A stretch of 64,000 nt of DNA from Liolophura sinensis (lineage: Eukaryota > Mollusca > Polyplacophora > Chitonida > Chitonidae): the NCBI RefSeq assembly GCF_032854445.1, contig NC_088301.1, positions 56,680,512-56,744,511 on the forward strand. Reading direction: 5' to 3'. Below the pieces are notes generated by a model that saw only the letters and a program-made list of their open reading frames with translations, made no database searches and was not told the DNA's origin. Shown here piece after piece: positions 41,701 through 49,385 of this stretch; positions within the stretch are counted from its first letter, which is position 1, and each line of letters starts with the position of its first letter. Position numbers and translations under genes: made by a program.

Positions 41701-44700
41701 CAACACGAAACCCTGATCCACTGGAATCAAAACAGCGAAGAAACAATGTTCACAATTCAAAAAGAAAAGTGTGATTTTGTTTCTGAAGCAATACATGATG
41801 ACAAGCAAAGAAACCCCTGAAAATCATTAAAAAGCTCTCGCCCAGTTCAAATCCATCTGTCCCCAGTCACTTACAGTCTGATGTCAAAAGTAATAAACCT
41901 CAGGATCATGAAGCAATAGTTAACCAGCTTAATAAATTCTTTGTTGAAGCTGCTGTCAATCTCATTCCTGACACAACAGTTGATCCAACCTCCACACTTA
42001 AGAAACTATCTGAATTTATCTCCAAAAGAAAATCAGCAGGTAACACGTTTTCAATCCTTCTTATTACAGAGATCGATGTATATACTTATCTCCTAAATAC
42101 AACAAAAAGCACAGGTTTAAATGGGTTTAGTCCTGGCTTCCTGAAATCAAGTGCCGTCATAATTACCCCTGCTATTACAAAAATCCTCAACCTCAGTATT
42201 TCCACAGGTATATTTCAGCAAAGCTGGAAGGAATCAAAAGTTCTACCATTACACAAATCTGGTCCTTCAAACAAGGTTGAGAACTACAAACCTATCTCCA
42301 TCTTACCTGTGCTGTCAAAAATTCCAGAATGCCACACACATAATTATCTCTATGAGTTCAACTCCAACAACAATCTCTTGAACGACAACCAATCTGGCTT
42401 CTGCCTCCAGCATTCCTGTATCACTGTCCTTACCAAATTGTCTGAAAATTGGCGAAAAGCAATAGACGACGACTACGGCCCTGATTGACCTTAGAAAGGC
42501 TTTTCACTGTAGTCTTCTTAAACAATTAAATATATATGGATTCACCAACTTAACAATGAAATGTATAACTTCTTACCTTGAATGTCGATCACAAAAACTT
42601 AGTATCAATAACAAATTGTCTTCAGATCTACATGTCAAATCAGGAGTACCCCAAGGTTCTACTCTTGGCCTTTTACTATTCATAATATATTTAAATGACT
42701 GTTGTTTAAATGTTTCTGGCTGTTTTATGCTGATGAAGCCACACTGTACAACGCTTCCACATCTTTATCCGAAATTCAATCAGATTTAAGTTCTAATATG
42801 GAACTTATTAATCAGTGGTGCTTTGAAAAAAAATGCTTCTTAATGTGTCCACAACAAAGTCCAACCCTATTGGAACTACTCAGAAATTATAAAATTGTCA
42901 TCAGTATTCCCTCAATGTCACTGTCAATGGCCAGACAACTGAAAATGTACAAAATTTGAAGCTTCTTGGCCTGCATATAGACCGTACTCTTTCATGGCAG
43001 AGTCACACTGTCTCAGTGTGCAGTACTGTGTCTAAGCTATTGTCAATACTGAGGAGGCAGAAGCCTTTTCTTCCCTTTAAAACAAGACTATTATTTTATA
43101 ACAGTTATATCCTTCCTCATTTAATGTACGCTGTCCCTATTTGGGGCAGCTGTTCCAAAGGCCTACTTCATCTAGTATACAAAGTTCAAAAAAACTGCTG
43201 CAAAATTTATTTATTTATTTGATTGGTGTTTTATGCCGTACTCAAGAATATTTCACTTATACGACGGCGGCCAGCATTATGGTGGGTGGAAACCCACGAC
43301 CATCCGCAGGTTGCTGCCAGACCTTCCTACTTACGGCCGGAGAGGAAGCCAGCATAAGCTGGACTTGAACTCACAGCGACCGCATTTGTGAGAGGCTCCA
43401 GGGTCATTACGCTGCGCTAGCGCGCTAACCGACTGAGCCACGGAGGCCCCGAAACTGCTGCAAAACTTATCTTAGACAAACATAACAATAAATCATCAGC
43501 TGAAACTTTTGAAATTTTAAACTTAAAGACTATACATGGAATTATCCTACACCAAAAAAATCTCAGTTTACAAATCCTTAAATGACCACTATCCTGACTA
43601 TATGAAAAAGTTGTTCCCAATCAAAGAAGAGCCCCATCATGAACTAAGATCATGTACAAGCAATCAAGTAAAAATTCCTTTTCCCTGCACAGAACAACTT
43701 AAGGAAAGCTTGTTATACTCTGCAGCTGTTCAGTGGATTGCAATCTGCCTCCTCAGTTATATCGTTTAAAAATTTGCACCAAAAGTGACAGAAAGTGCCA
43801 AACACACAGACAATTGTGTCTCTATATGTGTATATATATATACATACACACGTACATATATGTATAAATTTGAACTGATTAATGGTTCATATAAATTGTT
43901 TTTTTCTTTTTAATAACCCATGTGACTGCCGAGTGGTTGTGTGAGTGAATGGAGGGCCTCAGGGAAGATCAATACTGTCATACTGACTGAGTTTGTTACC
44001 CTCTGAAAACAAAGATATTATTATTATTATTATTATTATTGATCTAACTAGTATTTAATGCCTTATTTTCAAGAATTTTATACATACAATGGCTGTGAGG
44101 TTAATGGATCCAGGAAACCCAAATGTGCAGAGGAAACCACAGCGTTTCACCAGTTTCCTCTCAAACCTTAAGACTAGGCGAACTCGCTGGATTCGAATAT
44201 GCAACCTCTCTGGTCAAAGACCAATACAGTCTGTGGCAGTCAACCCTTAAACCGTCTGAGAAAAACAAGCACCCAACACCCCTCCCACCCCCCCGCCAAC
44301 ATACTCTCCCTCATGTAACGATGTGACGCATCTATTCCAAATTACTTTAACCATGCTACCAGAACAGTTTTAAACATCTGAGAATATTAATTTTACTGAT
44401 AGGATAGAAATCAGGCAAGTGGGGAGAGGAAACCATCACCTTTCTGACGGAACTGAAATACCAACAAAGGATGAATGTGCTCCTGAAGACAAATGCTTTA
44501 GGAAAATGAGCCGATGAGACCAGTACTGAGTTATTATACCCCAAAATACAAAAAAAGCTCATTCACCAATTGATCTTTAATGGCTAGAAACCTATAAAAC
44601 TTGGTGATCTGGTTGCCATAGTATCTGCCAAATTAGACAACTTTGGGTTGTAAGACAATGAAACGTTGACTTTGATATTGTGCAACACCACTTTCATTGG

Positions 44701-47700
44701 ATGAAAGTTTATAAACAGAGATGGATCATCACATTTCCCTTTCATGTCAGACCATTCATGGGTTCACCTACTTTTTACTTTCTCATACACACTGATAATG
44801 CAAAATGTTTCATCCTTTCAGATGGGGGAGTGGCAAGTAAATACCTTAGAAAGTACACAGCGTACGGCTTGAGCAGGCAGGTTGTTAAAGGCTTCGGGCA
44901 GGTGCCACAACTGGCTCACCAGTACCATTCCACGGTTTCCGAAGTCCACAAAATACACATTCACTTTATTTGTACCTGTGCAACATATGAAGTATGCAGT
45001 AAATGACATAAACATCTGCCAAAAAGGTGCATTTTTAGAGGCCAATAAATGTCATAAAATATTACTTTTGGTGCTGAAACTTGTAATACAATTTTCTCGT
45101 AAGATATCTCTTAGCTCTGAAACAGCTTGGCCATGTTTCCAGCTTAGCTTTCACATTGTATCCACTGTGTATCATTACATTCAACTCATTCCTGTTGCCT
45201 GCACTGTCCTCGCAGTCTTAAAGTTCTTAGCAGGCAAACAGGTTTCTCACAATCTTGCAGAAATTCTGAATTCATATCACCTCGTTGTGTGGGAATAATA
45301 AAGATCATCATACAATCATACCCTCCAAAAAAATGCAGTCACTATTTTTGATGTACAATTTAGTGTAAGTGAATGATGGCAAACAATCTAAGAATACCAC
45401 ACCTGTAATAATGTACACGTATGTTTCCTGTACTTCATCAGAATATACATTCCAGGTCTGAGAGAAAAGCTGAATTCTGAAAACAGTAATTGCCCGAGAT
45501 GCTCACCTCACACAGCTTTATTCTCTGGTTTCAGTTACTTTACAGACACTCCCATCACAGTGGCTCATGAGGAAAATGAAAACACTTACAACGCGTATTT
45601 GGAGGAATGGCGATGATGCACACTCTGTAGAAAGGCTGGCTTTCTCCTGATTTTGTTGCACACATCATTCCCTCGACCGGCTCCTTAACCCTCTGGACAT
45701 CTTTTGTTTCTCGAAAATACTTGCTGTAAATGAAGCATTGAACTTGATGTGTATAGTGGTTGACTGTTCCCAAATCATTTCCATTTGTATGTTTCTGCAA
45801 ATACTCCTAGATATTTAGAATTACTATTTACTAATCGCCCTGTTATTAAGAATGGCTATTTCAACTGGCAACTATATGTAGAATAAACAACTGACATTTG
45901 CTCCGTGAGTGTTAAGGTTAACACTTAAGATGCAATTTTAATGTAGCTACATGTACGACAGAATTTCAGTTTTGTGGATAACTTCAAAATGACCATATGC
46001 CTTACCCTGAACGTGCTTTATGGCTTGATACCCAGAAAAACTATATAGCGGACTGAATAACTCCACTCTTCGATACTCATGCACAAGTTCCCAGAATGAA
46101 TACACTCTTTAAAACATCTTTTAAGCCTAACAGAACTTAAATCCAAGTAGCTTCACTTTTTGTGAGTTGAGTTTTACAATTACTTACCACATTTCCATTA
46201 TCAGCTCATGCAGCTGTGTGTCCAAAGGCTGCACCCAGAGTGTATTTGGTGGCTCTGCATGGCTGACACGTACTAATATCACTTGATTAGCCTTCAGTAT
46301 AAGATTGTGACAGTCCGTAGATCGGAGATACCCTGTAATCCGAGATACCTGCCTTTGCTCAGTGTCAGCTGGGTAAGAGAGTTTAACACAACTATTCTTT
46401 GTTGGTGGTGTTGCTACTGAGAGTGTTGCTGTTGACAGCTCTCTTTTTGACACTGTTTTTCTTGTAAGTTCTTTTGTTGGTGTTGATGTTGGACGTGTAA
46501 ATGTTGATAATGTTGACGCTGGCAATGTTGACACTGGCAATGTCAACGCTGGCAAGGTTGACATTGGTGGTGGATCTGGCACTATGCTTTCAGGATCAGG
46601 TAGATCTACAAACGGCCCCAAAAGTGCAAACACAATTATCACGAGCTAAACCAAATATTTTAACATCACATAAATGGGAAGATTATAACATTCACAGCAA
46701 ACCTACAGAAATGGTTAAAACCTGTCTTCACAATTAAAAGAAGGGTCCATTTCACATTCTGGCAGTAACAGAATACATATTTATGTATACATATTCACTC
46801 ACATATTTCTACCATATATGTAGAAGTATTTTAATTGTAAAATATATCAGTTTTAGAGATTTAATATCCCGGGAACATTGCCCAGTATGCCTGATGTGTA
46901 TCTGATATAAAACACATACATGTAGTATACTGGAGATCCCAGCCTGTAAGATAGCACAGACATTTATTTGATTGCTGTTTTACGCCATACTCAAGAATAT
47001 TTCACTTATACAGCATTATATTGTTAAAAAAAAATGGGCTAAACCCACAACCATCCACAGGTTGCTGACAGACCTTCCCTCCGAAGGTCTGCCAGCAACC
47101 CCTCATTCCGCCGCAGAGGAAAGACAGCATGAGCCGGACTTGAACACACAGTGACTGCATTGGTGGGAGTCTCCAGGGTCATCGCGCTGCGCTGGCGTGC
47201 TAAGCCCCTTGGCCACAGAAGCCCCAAACTACACGTGAGAGCCAATTTCACCTGTCTATCAAACTACATTATGATTTGAAGAAAAAGTAATATCAGAGTT
47301 CTAAGAACGTTATCAAGAGGGCTCACTGTGTGTGTAAGAGCAAATGGATGCGCACAATTTTACGGCAGCAGCTAGAGCACCTACCAAACAATTGCTCTGT
47401 AGAGGCAGCAACAAGGGTCAGTGCATTCACATGGTGTTCTAGGTTTTGCATCACTTGCAGAAAATGCTTTTGAAAATCCACCCCTTCCTCAACAGATATC
47501 AGCTCCTCTGCTGCATTTGTGGCCTGTTAACACAAAAGCAGTCTGATCATAATTTTGAACTATTCTCTACAACGCACGTTTGCTATTTACAGAGATTACA
47601 GCACTCTGTGGGCCTCTCTATAACATCTCTATAAAATTCCGGAAGCAAGCAAGCCATACATATATTTTCAAGCCCTGCAAACTTTTAAAGATACTAGTTT

Positions 47701-48309
47701 TAAAAACTGTGTCACAGTTCAAACAACATCATGATTTTGATATTGGTCACAGGTGTAACAGTGTTCTACAGGGCATATCCTTGAACATAGACAGCTCAAA
47801 GACAAAGGGACAGATTTCCAGCTTAACGTTAATCCGTACATTTTGACCAAATGAACACAAATGTCCAGTTCCCATTTTGACAGAGATTAAGTCATTTCAC
47901 GAAGATATTATCCACTGTCAAGAAGAAGATAACATGTTGGCCACACATGCTGCCCCTACTTTTTACCTCTTTTCTTTGTTTCACCTCATAAACATGAAAG
48001 ATAATCATGTGCACAAATAATAACACGACTCTTTGTTTTCTTATGTACCTCATAAGCTTTCAACTTTCTGTGTTCCAAAAGAAGACATTTTCAGTCATTT
48101 TTGAAATCGATCTAATAAGAGTTTCTTGGAAAGCCAAGTTTTCTGTGAAGCCCAAGGAAACAAAGAAAAAAAAACAATTGTCTTACAGGTTGAATTGCTG
48201 ACTCTACCATGGCGAACAGATATTCTTTCTGCATTCTAAGGGTGTCCAACTTCTCAACAAGTCTTTTTTTAAGCTTCTGATTTAGGTGGGCCATCTTCAC
48301 AGATACCAT
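2637..48309 (-). CDS. Multi-Tudor domain protein with coiled coil and CCCH zinc finger (at least 15 exons)
   Basis: This gene is spliced from exons at 48.3, 47.5, 46.6, 45.7, 45.0, 40.4, (gap), 35.2, 34.3, 15.3, 14.1, 12.3, 5.3, 4.2, 3.8 and 2.8 kb. It encodes more than 1,140 residues. In order there is a charged coiled coil, a Thr/Pro/Ser-rich linker, Tudor 1 (core FYRV...FVDFGN), a polar linker of about 220 residues, Tudor 2 (LYRA...YLDYGN), an acidic linker, a C-x8-C-x5-C-x3-H zinc finger, and Tudor 3 (WYRA...YLDFGN) that ends the protein. All three cores keep the Asp and Asn that recognise dimethyl-arginine. Tudor-family proteins of this kind scaffold PIWI/piRNA complexes in germ granules. 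The coiled-coil start recalls RNF17/Qin, but no RING or B-box was found and the CCCH finger is not typical of that family. Phases match at every junction I could test. The 5' end and the join across the gap are unresolved. Confidence 0.88.
2900..3640. repeat. Degenerate ~170-bp tandem repeat in last Tudor intron
   Basis: About five diverged copies, each with a GAGATaCCAC-like stretch followed by CCTTAACATT-like sequence. Anchors lie at 2915, 3091, 3261, about 3401 and 3586, spaced 140-185 bases. AATTTTGTAATTT recurs in the middle copies. It fills most of the final intron. Confidence 0.6.
3703..3759 (-). CDS. Tudor gene exon 14, with two competing donors
   Basis: The exon encodes CFSDLVLEKSLIAFVSKR. 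The frame of the last exon requires the weak donor GTGTGT at 3702, which gives the expected tail. A stronger-looking GTAAGA lies 7 bases upstream at 3709. Using it would shift the frame and hit a stop a few codons into exon 15. Confidence 0.75.
4050..4207 (-). CDS. Tudor gene exon 13: Tudor 3 core, second half
   Basis: The exon begins VFYLDFGNAEVL, directly continuing exon 12, then FQAIECTLKGVEP and W-x-x-D-A, as in other Tudor proteins. It leaves in phase 2 at AT|GTGAGT. Confidence 0.95.
4567..4668. repeat. Short inverted repeat (possible small foldback element)
   Basis: TGGATGTTGTCTAAGG at 4567-4582 is the exact reverse complement of 4653-4668, and the arms continue imperfectly inward (GGATAACT / AGTTATC). 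About 70 bases separate them. It lies upstream of exon 13 in the intron. Confidence 0.7.
5149..5290 (-). CDS. Tudor gene exon 12: Tudor 3 core, first half
   Basis: The exon encodes IGEIVAARFTCDDKWYRAKV, the canonical first half of a Tudor barrel with Trp and Tyr of the aromatic cage. It enters in phase 2 after CTTGCAG and leaves in phase 0 at AAG|GTAAAT. Confidence 0.95.
7133..8505. repeat. 118-bp satellite array, about 12 copies
   Basis: The marker GTCTCAACATCCAAATGTAT starts at 7137, 7231, 7349, 7467, 7585, 7703, 7821, 7939, 8057, 8175, 8293 and 8411. Eleven spacings are involved: ten are exactly 118 bp and the first is 94 because that copy lacks about 24 bases. Copies differ at a few sites (CTCTAAAA or CTCCAAAA; AGCTCCAG, AGCACCAG or AGCACTGG). 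The array sits in the intron between Tudor exons 11 and 12. Confidence 0.97.
9165..9470. mobile_element. Half copy of a foldback element
   Basis: It starts with a terminal stretch matching AGCCCAAAGCTAAGCTG and continues through GCTCGAACCCTACCTT, GCTATCCACCCA and TTTTATCTTACCCAAC. It follows one arm of the 49.4-50.0 kb element over about 290 bases, without the second arm. Confidence 0.8.
12268..12319 (-). CDS. Tudor gene exon 11: short helix exon
   Basis: A 52-base exon encoding DEVNSEMDLTDLVHFMT, the helix that precedes the Tudor core. The acceptor is TTTGCAG and the donor AC|GTAAGT. It is too short to appear as a long reading frame, but both phases fit exactly. Confidence 0.85.
12790..13010. 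repeat. Interspersed inverted-terminal repeat, copy 1
   Basis: About 210 bases with short inverted ends (TTCTTCAACCT / AGGTTGAAGAT). It shares ATTCTGAGAtAACTAT, GCATAGTTTT-like and TTATGCATAA stretches with the copy at 24.03-24.21 kb. It probably represents a non-autonomous DNA element. Confidence 0.6.
13915..14106 (-). CDS. Tudor gene exon 10: start of Tudor 3
   Basis: The exon encodes VQIRAIYSPHCFYINLPWGN, the first strands of the extended Tudor fold (I-x-x-I-x-S-P-x-x-F). It is preceded by a short beta segment (VKVYVDTENELSITLPEE). It enters in phase 1 and leaves in phase 1 at CAAG|GTATGG. Confidence 0.9.
15163..15261 (-). CDS. Tudor gene exon 9: CCCH zinc finger
   Basis: The exon encodes CKFFRKRSGCSRGERCPFRH, an exact C-x8-C-x5-C-x3-H zinc finger with the usual aromatic F residues. 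Such fingers normally bind single-stranded RNA. Phases are 1 in and 1 out; the donor is G|GTGAGT. It is joined between the acidic linker and Tudor 3. Confidence 0.9.
16440..16676 (-). mobile_element. tRNA-derived SINE, family B, partial
   Basis: Read on the minus strand it begins with a tRNA-like head, GACCGCTTCGGTGGCCTAAT, containing a box A-like TGGCCTAATGG and a degenerate box B. The body includes TCACATTATACTGACACC and CTGTTTCCTTGCTCTAACCT, shared with the copies at 31.0 and 48.7 kb. Confidence 0.8.
19074..19231 (+). pseudogene. Exon-like open segment, unrecognised
   Basis: An acceptor-like TATTACCCACCAG precedes 52 codons with a natural-looking composition (ISISDHVHVAVKGVATFD, NVPPEKVQVVRFNSKDE), ending in TGA at 19229-19231. 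No neighbouring plus-strand exon was found. It may be a relic of a mobile-element protein or an orphaned exon. I do not recognise the family. Confidence 0.3.
21421..21451. repeat. 31-base perfect palindrome
   Basis: Arms AGCTGCTAGCATAAA and TTTATGCTAGCAGCT flank a single A. A partial repeat (TTATGC) and a second GGAGTTAGCTG copy follow within 50 bases. Confidence 0.85.
24030..24210. repeat. Interspersed inverted-terminal repeat, copy 2
   Basis: Diverged copy of the 12.79-13.01 kb element, with TTCAAC near the left end and AAAAAGGTTGAAGATTCA at the right. It lies in the large Tudor intron 8, downstream of the GPCR gene. Confidence 0.6.
24708..24713 (-). terminator. Candidate polyadenylation signal for GPCR gene
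   Basis: A minus-strand AATAAA about 675 bases after the stop codon. Being inside a long AT-rich intron, it could be chance. Confidence 0.3.
25388..26599 (-). CDS. Class A (rhodopsin-like) GPCR-like receptor, single exon
   Basis: The protein has 403 residues from the ATG at 26599; the frame stays open about 40 bases further upstream, with no earlier ATG. Seven hydrophobic segments are visible: TM1 about 46-69 (VGVN), TM2 83-104 with the conserved Asp in CTGDM, TM3 122-145, TM4 161-183 with Trp169, TM5 199-226, TM6 254-275 with Pro266, TM7 289-312. The LGFLPQLGWH stretch after TM4 and the missing TM3 disulphide Cys resemble lipid and cannabinoid-type (MECA) receptors. DRY is replaced by EMY and NPxxY by NGIVHGY, so classical G-protein activation may be altered. 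Glycosylation sequons occur near residues 30 and 282-288. Cys332 and Cys341 after TM7 could be palmitoylated. It lies within Tudor intron 8 on the same strand. Confidence 0.85.
   Translation of the reverse strand: MFFGLDASITEKDSGILLENEFQLENAGNNGSCFISQGYGLGDSKLCLAVFCTLVTMGLTVVGVNIAVLQASKFASAGQNSTLIFIRSFCTGDMIIGIFGIIKGLHLAYGIGLKINLFLSESLFFTANTAVASCHAWLAVEMYLKLAKPLGTKFMLEKNNVIALMIVLWNCAFILGFLPQLGWHTTDYAHEFFQYYDWRYLLFMSFIWELCYLCVLLVQVYTALVVRAIRHQDGLMSVDTMEFKRCYNLILTSRLDLCLWFFVYIPAIAYIGLVCSSCAFGNISNNNETYILWVYTALLGKSLLNGIVHGYRTPQIRVVFKNLLTDIYDVICHPSRLFRSCSGQATLASLDRNSQTSGVSVITLTSTLHSADLAAKQTHHRSKCSLPDETTSDTYDYLEVTRL
26610..26640 (-). promoter_or_regulatory. Possible splice acceptor upstream of GPCR start
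   Basis: On the minus strand a CTAAC branch-like motif and TTGCCAG lie 11 bases before the ATG. They could accept a 5' UTR exon located upstream. This is a sequence suggestion only. Confidence 0.3.
30990..31225 (-). mobile_element. tRNA-derived SINE, family B, head-truncated
   Basis: It contains GCTTGGGGTTTA, GCAGTCATTAGGTGTGTGTA, GCATGGTGAGTCCATG and CACATTATACTGACGCC, in the same order as the 48.7-kb copy. It stops at CAGTGCTGAGTGCA, so the tRNA-like head is missing. Confidence 0.8.
31688..31732 (+). mobile_element. Short 3' fragment of family-A SINE
   Basis: TTCTTGAGTACGGTGTAAAA then CACCAATCAAATCAAAT is the reverse complement of the tail of the family-A SINE at 43.2 kb. Only about 45 bases remain. 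Confidence 0.7.
34172..34279 (-). CDS. Tudor gene exon 8: acidic linker
   Basis: The acceptor is TTTGTTTAG and the donor A|GTAAGT. It encodes an acidic, Asp-rich linker (LRHLDDWDPAAEDFL, VEVDDVGVAIV). Phases are 1 in and 1 out, matching exons 7 and 9. The following 18.9-kb intron contains the GPCR gene. Confidence 0.85.
35109..35245 (-). CDS. Tudor gene exon 7: end of an extended Tudor fold
   Basis: The acceptor follows a long T run. The exon encodes EGVDDDDPVPVILVDPSGRE then VNSLLVGKGVAW. This is the strand (V-x-L-x-D) and closing helix (L-x-x-x-G-x-A) typical after a Tudor barrel. It enters in phase 2 and leaves in phase 1. Confidence 0.85.
35246..38753. other. Intron or unresolved region between the gap and Tudor exon 7
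   Basis: No exon with correct phase was found, although the phase mismatch suggests one may exist. A minus frame at 37648-37878 (GALSEYKNAFPAVGQSQPYS) looks mildly coding but has no supporting domain. Confidence 0.4.
38754..38828 (-). CDS. Possible Tudor 2 tail after the gap
   Basis: The minus frame SSFVSCGVANPCESGSESE runs to a strong GTAAGA donor at 38753. The FVSCGVA stretch resembles the helix that closes an extended Tudor domain. However, it leaves in phase 0 while the next good exon (35245) needs phase 2. Either another exon lies between them or this segment is not coding. Confidence 0.35.
38829..39028. other. Assembly gap of 200 N
   Basis: Exactly 200 consecutive N, which looks like a scaffold placeholder of nominal size. 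It interrupts the coding sequence of Tudor 2 on the minus strand. Confidence 0.98.
39029..40427 (-). CDS. Tudor gene exon 6: Tudor 1 tail, long linker and Tudor 2 (runs into gap)
   Basis: This large exon starts at a TTTTCTCAG acceptor in phase 0. It first completes Tudor 1 (VSLFLSTQEEGRSVAHMELS). A polar, Ser/Lys/Glu-rich linker of about 220 residues follows, then Tudor 2 (VLITVINSPSEFFVHCI, LYRAMVI, TYLDYGNSEWLPSSRL, AREQFFGL). No convincing donor occurs before the run of N at 39028, so the exon probably ends inside the gap. A LINE begins only about 80 bases upstream of its acceptor. Confidence 0.9.
43206..43451 (-). mobile_element. Full-length tRNA-derived SINE, family A, inserted in the LINE
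   Basis: The minus strand begins GGGGCCTCCGTGGCTCAGTC, a tRNA-like head with box A (TGGCTCAGTCGG) and box B-like GTTCAAGTCC. A conserved body follows, ending in an AAATAAATAAAT tail. A 14-base target duplication, AAACTGCTGCAAAA, flanks it at 43192-43205 and 43452-43465. Confidence 0.93.
44016..44040. repeat. (ATT)n microsatellite, LINE tail
   Basis: Perfect TTA/ATT triplet run following CTCTGAAAACAAAGAT, at the probable 3' end of the LINE. Confidence 0.9.
44845..44975 (-). CDS. Tudor gene exon 5: Tudor 1 core, second half
   Basis: The exon encodes VNVYFVDFGNRGMVLVSQLW, the strand pair with the FVDFGN signature, then the hydrophobic LPAQAVRCVLSK that closes the core. It enters in phase 1 and leaves in phase 0 at AAG|GTATTT. 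Confidence 0.92.
45590..45723 (-). CDS. Tudor gene exon 4: Tudor 1 core, first half
   Basis: The acceptor lies after CTTCATTTACAG. This start, rather than the more upstream AG at 45796, keeps the phase. The exon encodes KYFRETKDV then VEGMMCATKS and FYRVCII, the standard G-x-x-C-A...YRA-x-V pattern of a Tudor barrel. It leaves in phase 1 at T|GTAAGT. Confidence 0.9.
46188..46605 (-). CDS. Tudor gene exon 3: Thr/Pro-rich linker and start of Tudor 1
   Basis: The first half is a low-complexity Ser/Thr/Leu/Pro run built on a five-residue unit (STLPA, LTLPV, STLPA), matching a 15-bp DNA minisatellite at about 46500-46565. The second half starts the extended Tudor fold (VILVRVSHAEPPNTLWVQPL, then helix HELIMEM). 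It enters in phase 1 and leaves in phase 2 at TG|GTAAGT. Confidence 0.88.
46962..47226 (-). mobile_element. Family-A SINE, diverged
   Basis: It carries the same tail (TTTATTTGATTG), the GTACTCAAGAATATTTCACTT-like body and the tRNA-like head end (GGCCACAGAAGCCCC) as the 43.2-kb copy. The centre is altered by a poly-A run and a local inverted duplication of GACCTTCC. It is in the intron between Tudor exons 2 and 3. Confidence 0.88.
47385..47523 (-). CDS. Tudor gene exon 2: helical segment
   Basis: The acceptor is TGTTAACAG and the donor G|GTAGGT. The exon enters in phase 0 and leaves in phase 1. The 46 residues are acidic and helical (AAEELISVEEG, FLQVMQNLEHHVNAL) and continue the coiled-coil region. 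Confidence 0.8.
48187..48309 (-). CDS. Tudor gene exon 1 (first one identified): coiled coil
   Basis: From the ATG at 48309 this encodes 41 residues, MVSVKMAHLNQ onward, dominated by Lys, Leu and Glu in a heptad-like pattern. It ends in phase 0 at a GTAAGA donor. The frame stays open upstream to about 48.40 kb and contains three possible acceptors (after positions near 48397, 48342 and 48313). The ATG may therefore be internal, with RING or B-box exons further 5' that I could not find. Confidence 0.65.
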
Positions 48310-48477
48310 GCACCTGGTGAATACGGGAAACAGGAGTCCTGAGAAATTTGGATTCCGTTGAACAAAGACAATCAAAGGCAGATCTGAATATGATAATCAG
48401 GTGAACAATGTCGTACAAGCTAAGGATGGTCAACAATCCCCAATCATCAATAAATGTAAGCCAGACTTTCACAGAGT

Positions 48478-48667
48478 TTATTTATTTACTTGATTGGTGT
48501 ATTATACCGTACTCAAGAACATTTCACTTATATGACAGCACCTGACTAGTATTATGGTGGGAAAAACCATTTGCCATGATTGCTGCCTTACCTTCCCCCA
48601 GAGAGAAAGCCAGTAAGAGCCAGACTTGAACTCATGGTTGCTATACCACTAAGCCACAGAGGCCAAT
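48478..48667 (-). mobile_element. Family-A SINE, internally deleted
   Basis: It starts with TTTATTTATTTACTTGATTG and ends with the tRNA-like head CCACTAAGCCACAGAGGCC. Part of the centre is missing. It directly abuts a family-B SINE. Confidence 0.85.
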
Positions 48668-48669
48668 CC

Positions 48670-49040
48670 CTATATGTATACATATGCTTGGGGTTTAACG
48701 TTGTACTTGGCAAATTTTTAGTCATATGGGGAGGAGGAGTCATTAGGTGCGTGTACATATACGGTGTCTTCATGTGGCATGGTGAGTCCATGCCACCAAA
48801 ATAATGCCGTCACTGATTGTCATGCCAAAGACACCAGACATCACATCCCATCCAATTAAATTATACTGACACCGAGCCAAACAGCCCTGTTTCCTTGCTC
48901 CAACTTCTAGGTGCTAAGTTCCTGTCAAGGCAGCAACAAGTACCATCTTTGAAGTCTTTGGTATAACCAGATCCGGCTTGATTCCGGGTCTCTTGACTTC
49001 AAGGCCGACGCTCTAACCATTAGGCCACCGAATCAGTCCC
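48670..49040 (-). mobile_element. Family-B SINE, near full length
   Basis: It runs from GCTTGGGGTTTAACGTTGTA through GTGCGTGTACATATACGGTG and CTGTTTCCTTGCTCCAACTT to a tRNA-like head ending AACCATTAGGCCACCGAATC. This is the longest family-B copy in the window. Confidence 0.87.
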
Positions 49041-49385
49041 AATCTACATACAGAGGAGTTATCAGACTAAATTACAGCAGAGACAGAAGTGGGTGTTTTA
49101 AACACTCAGGTGGTTCTTGTGTTTGTTGTTAATCTACATCTCAGATTTTCATTCTAAAAGCTGTAGATGCAGCTGTCTGTGTTGGCTGCTGATCCGATTA
49201 GGTGTTCATTGTCACAAGCAGAAACACAGGACAAACTGGATGTAGGCCTACAGGGTGAGTAGGTTACAGAAATTGACCGCTTGAGTGTTTCCAGAAAATC
49301 TGCTAACTTTACGAGCGTGAATGGGAGCAAGTCATGACTGTCCAAGCGCCAGTTCAAATACAAAAAGATGAATATGCTAGCTATA

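Larger units (their letters stand above)
40505..44045 (+). mobile_element. Decayed non-LTR retrotransposon (jockey/CR1/L2-like LINE)
   Basis: The element is opposite in strand to the Tudor gene and fills intron 5. Endonuclease remnants include GGGVLVYVSETV and FILSFVYRHPNAP near 41.03-41.2 kb, and SDHLAIF near 41.4 kb. Reverse transcriptase remnants include YKPISILPVLSKI (42.3 kb), GVPQGSTLG (42.64 kb) and FYADEA (42.72 kb), where the catalytic second Asp of YADD is lost. Several stops and frameshifts break both parts, so it is inactive. The 3' end carries an (ATT)n tail at 44016-44040. The 5' boundary is approximate. Confidence 0.88.

Noticed and set aside
43370-43450. tRNA gene
   Set aside because: Box A and box B are present but belong to the head of a SINE; no cloverleaf with matching acceptor stem is visible. 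The same applies to the heads near 16.6, 47.2, 48.65 and 49.0 kb.
45724-45796. Earlier start of Tudor exon 4
   Set aside because: Joining at the upstream AG creates an immediate in-frame stop. The acceptor at 45724 keeps the phase and the domain.
47446-48201. Plus-strand frames around 47.4-48.2 kb
   Set aside because: Antisense to Tudor exons 1-2 and their intron, with no domain or splice support.
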